From Lachnospiraceae bacterium UBA3845 (GTDB lineage Bacteria; Bacillota; Clostridia; Lachnospirales; Lachnospiraceae): a DNA stretch of 9,259 nt. The stretch is from NCBI GenBank assembly GCA_002392705.1, contig DGHP01000166.1, positions 1-9,259 on the forward strand. Direction: 5' to 3'. Below the pieces are notes generated by a model. That model had not been told where the DNA came from. It saw only the letters and a program-made list of their open reading frames with translations, and did no database searches. Of the stretch, positions 6,597 to 9,259 are shown piece by piece. The stretch's first letter is position 1. Each line of letters starts with the position of its first letter. The translations under genes were made by a program, and so were the position numbers.

Positions 6597-7691
6597 TCAG
6601 TCTTCGTCCGCAACCGCTTCCAGCAGGATCCTCATCTCTCCGCCGCAGACCATCCTGTCCCTGTCGTCGGGACCTGCCATCATGATTTCATGGAGCATCT
6701 CCGGGCCGGGCGCCCGCCGCCCGATCATGTCGAGGGCAGCCTGAATCGCCCTCGCTTCGCCGCTTCCCCCGCCGATTGTTCCGGCGATTGTCCCGTCCGG
6801 AAAAACAGCCATCTTCGTCCCGGCCCTGCGCGGTGCCGATCCCTGCCGGTCCGCGATCGTGGCAAGGACAGCCAAAGCAGAAGAAGGCCTTCCATTTTCC
6901 CTTTCTTCCTGCAGATCCTCTGTCCCGGCGGCCCTTTTCAGAAGCGCCTGCCGGACCTCTTTCGTAAAACCGGTCTCCGCATCACAGGATGGCTTCAGCG
7001 CGATGATTTCCGCCATGATCGCTACGGCGATCTCCGAAGGAGTCTGCGCGCCGATGCTCAGGCCGATCGGGGTATGCAGCTCATCAAGAAGCCCTTCATC
7101 CATCCCTTCCGCAGCCAGATTCTCCTTTATGATCTTCCCGTGGCGCCTGCTGCCGATCATGCCGACATATGCATGCTTTTTTAAAAGGGCTGCCTTCACA
7201 CAGTCCTGATCACAGCGGTGTCCGTGGGTGAGAACCACGAAATAGCTGTCGTCGCTGCCCCTGACCTGTTTCATGCAGTCTGCATAGCTTCCGTACAGAA
7301 CCTTCTGTGCCCCTGCCTGCCGGGCTTTTCCGGCGAACTCCTCCCTGTCTTCGAGGACCGTCACCTCCATCTCAAGCATGCGCCCGATCCGGATCACCTG
7401 CTGTCCGACATGGCCTGCCCCGCAGACAATCAGCTTCTTTTCAGAGACGACCTTCTCGCACAGCAGCTGTTTTCCCTCAAGCGGAAAGATTCCGTTCTGC
7501 GTCAGTAAGGCGGCCTGAGCCAGATGTTCCCTGAAAAAGCCGTCTGAAGCGCCCCTCCGGCCTGATTCCCAGATCAGCTGTCCGTCTGACAGCAGGCATT
7601 TCTCCCCTGTAAGTTCCGGACCGACAACCGTCAGAACCATATTCAGGCTGTCCCGGTCAAGGTCTTCCAGCTTCTTTATCAGCTCCAGCAT
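6597..7691 (-). CDS. xdhC: XdhC/CoxI-family Moco-enzyme accessory protein with unusual domain order
   Basis: XdhC-family proteins bind and deliver molybdenum cofactor to xanthine dehydrogenase-type hydroxylases. This 364-residue protein has a Rossmann-like XdhC_C domain in the middle: VCGAGHVGQQV (89-99), LTHGHRCDQD (154-163), GMIGSRRH (177-184) and PIGLSIGAQTPSEIAVAI (208-225). A full XdhC_CoxI module follows (about 268-360) with RQGSAPRRAGTKM (282-294), GTIGGGSGE (304-312) and MVCGGEMRILLEAV (347-360). In the usual order the CoxI module comes first. Here residues 1-84 look like a decayed first copy: LLSDGQLI and LLCEKV remain, but the GSAPR and GGG motifs are lost. The start ATG has GGAGGT 8 nt upstream. 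It lies 17 nt after moaA, so co-transcription is likely. No molybdenum hydroxylase subunit gene is in view. Confidence 0.92.
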   Translation of the reverse strand: MLELIKKLEDLDRDSLNMVLTVVGPELTGEKCLLSDGQLIWESGRRGASDGFFREHLAQAALLTQNGIFPLEGKQLLCEKVVSEKKLIVCGAGHVGQQVIRIGRMLEMEVTVLEDREEFAGKARQAGAQKVLYGSYADCMKQVRGSDDSYFVVLTHGHRCDQDCVKAALLKKHAYVGMIGSRRHGKIIKENLAAEGMDEGLLDELHTPIGLSIGAQTPSEIAVAIMAEIIALKPSCDAETGFTKEVRQALLKRAAGTEDLQEERENGRPSSALAVLATIADRQGSAPRRAGTKMAVFPDGTIAGTIGGGSGEARAIQAALDMIGRRAPGPEMLHEIMMAGPDDRDRMVCGGEMRILLEAVADED

Positions 7692-7708
7692 TCCTGTTTA
7701 CCTCCGCT

Positions 7709-8731
7709 TTATCCGCCGATTTCAGACATTCCCTTTGACTCAGTTATTCTGTCAGGATCCGAAAAGCTGTGTCCCTCCGGTTTCCGGGATATGGCCCTTT
7801 TCAGAAGCTCCGCGATTCTGCCGTCATCAGCCTGTCCCGCACCGCAGGGTCTCAGTTCGGGCAGCAGGTCAATTCCCTCCCCGTAACACAGACAGGGTTT
7901 TATAAAGCCCCGGCTGGTCAGCCGCAGACGGTTGCAGCTTTCGCAGAAAGAGTGACTGACCGCGCCGATCCATCCGATCCGGCCGCGGAGTCCTGCGGCT
8001 GTCTCATACTTTGCCGGACCGAAGCCGCACTTCTCCTTCACAGGATGAAGATCCGGCCAGATCTCCTTTAAGCGCCTCCTCAGGGCCTCCGGATCCGCGC
8101 CTTTCATGCGCCGTCCCTCCCCGATGGGCATCAGTTCAATAAAACGCACGTCGACAGGCAGCCTGGCGGCTGTGCGGGCAAGCTCCTCAAAGCCTTTCTT
8201 CAGTTCCTCCAGAAGAACACAGTTCAGTTTCGTCGGGATACCGGAAGATGCGCATAATTCCAGTCCCCTGTAAGCCCTTTCAAAAAGGTCCGAGCCGGTC
8301 AGTCTGCGATAGGTCTCCCGGTCCGGGGTGTCCAGGCTGATATTGACTCCGTCAAGTCCGGCTCCCTTCAGATCATCCAGGAACCGCTCAAGACAAATGC
8401 CGTTTGTGGTCAGGGTCACTGTGCTGACACCCGGGCACTCCTTCATGCTCCGGACAAGGTCCGGGACCCCGGGCCGCAGAAGGGGTTCCCCACCGGTGAT
8501 CCTGAAATGACGGATTCCAAGCTGCGCGGCAATCCGGACGATCCGGAGAATCTCATCATCCCTGAGAGAAGCCGCCTCGGGACAGTCCCGGGAAAGAGCG
8601 CTCTCCGGTCCTTCTTCCCATCCGGGAACCTCTTCTTTCCGGACTGCCCTGCAGTAGCTGCAGTGAAGATTGCATCGGTCCGTGACGGAGATACGCATAT
8701 AATCAATCACTCTTCCATACGAATCCACCAT
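7709..8731 (-). CDS. moaA: GTP 3',8-cyclase MoaA (molybdenum cofactor synthesis, step 1)
   Basis: This radical-SAM enzyme rearranges GTP to 3',8-cyclo-GTP, which MoaC turns into cyclic pyranopterin monophosphate. The 340 residues have the SAM cluster motif CNLHCSYC (C20, C24, C27) and the SAM-binding ITGGEPLLR (78-86). The second [4Fe-4S] motif is CESC (C263, C266) plus C280, followed by the conserved RLRLT arginines (R268, R270) that bind GTP in the family. The protein ends in Gly-Gly, the family's functional tail. Residues 37-60 form an insert of perhaps 15 residues relative to the usual loop before the first helix. I chose ATG 8731 because MVDSYGRVIDYMRISVTDRC is the usual N-terminus and AAGGA lies 9 nt upstream. 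A longer frame from TTG 8797 lacks family similarity. moaC, mogA and moeA are not in this window. Confidence 0.95.
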   Translation of the reverse strand: MVDSYGRVIDYMRISVTDRCNLHCSYCRAVRKEEVPGWEEGPESALSRDCPEAASLRDDEILRIVRIAAQLGIRHFRITGGEPLLRPGVPDLVRSMKECPGVSTVTLTTNGICLERFLDDLKGAGLDGVNISLDTPDRETYRRLTGSDLFERAYRGLELCASSGIPTKLNCVLLEELKKGFEELARTAARLPVDVRFIELMPIGEGRRMKGADPEALRRRLKEIWPDLHPVKEKCGFGPAKYETAAGLRGRIGWIGAVSHSFCESCNRLRLTSRGFIKPCLCYGEGIDLLPELRPCGAGQADDGRIAELLKRAISRKPEGHSFSDPDRITESKGMSEIGG

Positions 8732-8867
8732 CTCACACTGTCCTTTTCCAAAACTTTGTTCTCCCTGCACGCCGGCAGTCAGAGACCGGTCCCTCAAAAA
8801 GGGAATCCGGGGTATCCCGCATACTCTGCAGCGATCAGCCGGGCGCCCTTCTCCTGCTCCTCATTCT
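8732..8867 (-). promoter_or_regulatory. Structured 5' leader of moaA
   Basis: About 135 nt of untranslated leader lies between the predicted start of transcription and the moaA ATG. Its clearest structure pairs 8786-8793 with 8801-8810: an 8-bp stem with a 2-nt bulge and a U-rich 7-nt loop. A GGGCGCCC palindrome and other short GC stems are also present. I do not recognise the Moco riboswitch consensus here. The leader could still regulate moaA, but this is unproven. Confidence 0.35.
8741..8745 (-). promoter_or_regulatory. Ribosome binding site deciding the moaA start
   Basis: AAGGA on the minus strand lies 9 nt before the ATG at 8731 and supports that start over the TTG at 8797. Confidence 0.6.
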
Positions 8868-8873
8868 GAGGGT

Positions 8874-8902
8874 ATCATACAGGAAACAGGGAAGAATTAC
8901 AA
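8874..8902 (-). promoter_or_regulatory. Sigma-A-type promoter for the moaA operon
   Basis: On the minus strand TTGTAA (8902-8897) is followed after exactly 17 nt by TATGAT (8879-8874). Spacing is optimal, with 4-of-6 and 5-of-6 matches to consensus. It lies directly after the hydrogenase terminator, as expected for a new transcription unit. The predicted start is near 8867. Confidence 0.7.
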
Positions 8903-8911
8903 TCATGCCAG

Positions 8912-8943
8912 AAAAAGCCGGGATCGGAAGATCCGATCCCGGC
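8912..8943 (-). terminator. Rho-independent terminator of the [FeFe]-hydrogenase gene
   Basis: On the minus strand GCCGGGATCGGA (8943-8932) pairs perfectly over 12 bp with TCCGATCCCGGC (8928-8917) across a 3-nt loop, followed by TTTTT (8916-8912). It lies about 61 nt after the hydrogenase stop and just before the moaA promoter, cleanly separating the two units. Confidence 0.95.
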
Positions 8944-9004
8944 TCAGGCCGGCCGCAGGCGGCTCAGCCGTTCTTAACTTTTATCCGAATTCTTCCGCTG
9001 CCTC

Positions 9005-9259
9005 TCAGTCCGCGAAACGCTCACGCCCCGCATAGGAGGTATGCAGGAGCTCATGTGCCAGATGAGAGTTCGGCTCACCAAGGAACTTGTCATAGAGTTC
9101 GATGATCTGCGGATTGTTGTGGGACTGGCGCACAGTCTGGCGCTCATCCTCGGAGTAAAGGGCTTTCGCTCTCTTCTCTTTGTAGGTATCGATGATATCG
9201 TCATCTTCATTCGGCAGAAGAGACGGACGGACATAAGGCTGGCCGCCGCCGTTGATGCA
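9005..9259 (-). CDS. [FeFe]-hydrogenase, C-terminal end (5' part outside window)
   Basis: Only the last 84 residues are present. The first visible residues, CINGGGQPYV, match the end of the third H-cluster motif (CxxGCxxGGGQP); the first Cys corresponds to the ligand that bridges the [4Fe-4S] and two-iron parts of the H-cluster. The rest fits the small-subunit-like C-terminal domain of iron-only hydrogenases: LYSEDERQTVRQSHNNPQII (34-53), LYDKFLGEP (55-63), and SHLAHELLHTSY (65-76), ending in RERFAD. These enzymes make or consume H2, often with ferredoxin or NAD(P)H, in anaerobes. Which subtype (monomeric HydA, or the catalytic subunit of a bifurcating or NADP-reducing complex) cannot be told, because the N-terminal ferredoxin-like domains lie outside. 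A proper terminator follows. Confidence 0.92.
   Translation of the reverse strand, partial: CINGGGQPYVRPSLLPNEDDDIIDTYKEKRAKALYSEDERQTVRQSHNNPQIIELYDKFLGEPNSHLAHELLHTSYAGRERFAD

Noticed and set aside
5736..7184. Plus-strand open frame of 482 codons spanning the kinase and XdhC-like genes
   Set aside because: It crosses two well-supported minus-strand genes and their spacer, and its product is low-quality sequence without domains.
8732..8797. TTG-started N-terminal extension of MoaA
   Set aside because: The extra 22 residues do not resemble MoaA, whereas the ATG at 8731 begins at the usual family N-terminus with a ribosome site.
8795..8866. Possible leader peptide or gene remnant in the moaA leader
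   Set aside because: One minus-strand frame reads protein-like for about 22 codons to a TGA but has no ATG, GTG or TTG start; another has an ATG but only nine codons. Neither has adequate support.
8974..9234. Minus-strand 86-codon frame overlapping the hydrogenase end
   Set aside because: Another frame on the same strand encodes the hydrogenase motifs CINGGGQP and LLHTSY and ends at 9005; the 86-codon frame is a shadow of it.
1..9259. CRISPR arrays, insertion sequences, tRNA or rRNA genes, prophage or defence genes
   Set aside because: I saw no regularly spaced repeats, transposase motifs, tRNA-like cloverleafs or rRNA stretches; the window reads as ordinary chromosomal genes on one strand.

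Overview
This window looks like chromosomal DNA from an anaerobic Firmicute of class Clostridia, probably a fairly GC-rich member of or near the Lachnospiraceae. The evidence is an [FeFe]-hydrogenase C-terminus, a two-gene SufC/SufB-type Fe-S assembly module, a TerB-like small protein, strong AGGAGG-like ribosome sites and sigma-A-type promoters. The genus cannot be named from the sequence alone. Every gene I support lies on the minus strand, so transcription runs from high to low coordinates. The long plus-strand open frames are antisense shadows.

Reading in the direction of transcription: (1) 9259-9005 is the C-terminal end of an [FeFe]-hydrogenase, closed by a near-perfect rho-independent terminator (8943-8912). 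(2) A sigma-A-type promoter (8902-8874) and a leader of about 135 nt precede moaA (8731-7709), an XdhC-family protein (7691-6597) and a PfkB sugar/nucleoside kinase (6527-5595). These form a probable operon tying molybdenum cofactor synthesis and insertion to a small-molecule kinase. (3) An extended -10 promoter and a leader of about 150 nt precede a TerB-like protein (5375-4980), which is followed by a hairpin terminator (4963-4926). (4) A half-size ABC exporter (4894-3155) starts only about 30 nt after that terminator with no evident promoter of its own. (5) A promoter with palindromic elements (3143-3116) drives a seven-pass TMEM198/DUF4203-like membrane protein with a repetitive tail (3071-1647), then sufC (1634-903) and a short sufB/sufD-family gene (890 to beyond base 1). 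The last three genes are packed with identical 12-nt junctions.

Functionally the window is dominated by metal-cofactor biology: an H-cluster enzyme, a radical-SAM Moco enzyme that itself needs two [4Fe-4S] clusters, a Moco-insertion accessory protein and an Fe-S scaffold/ATPase pair. I see no clear new defence or mobile system. The least ordinary points are the rearranged domain order of the XdhC protein, the repeat-bearing membrane protein apparently coupled to sufCB, the terminator placed between the TerB-like gene and the ABC transporter, and the structured moaA leader.
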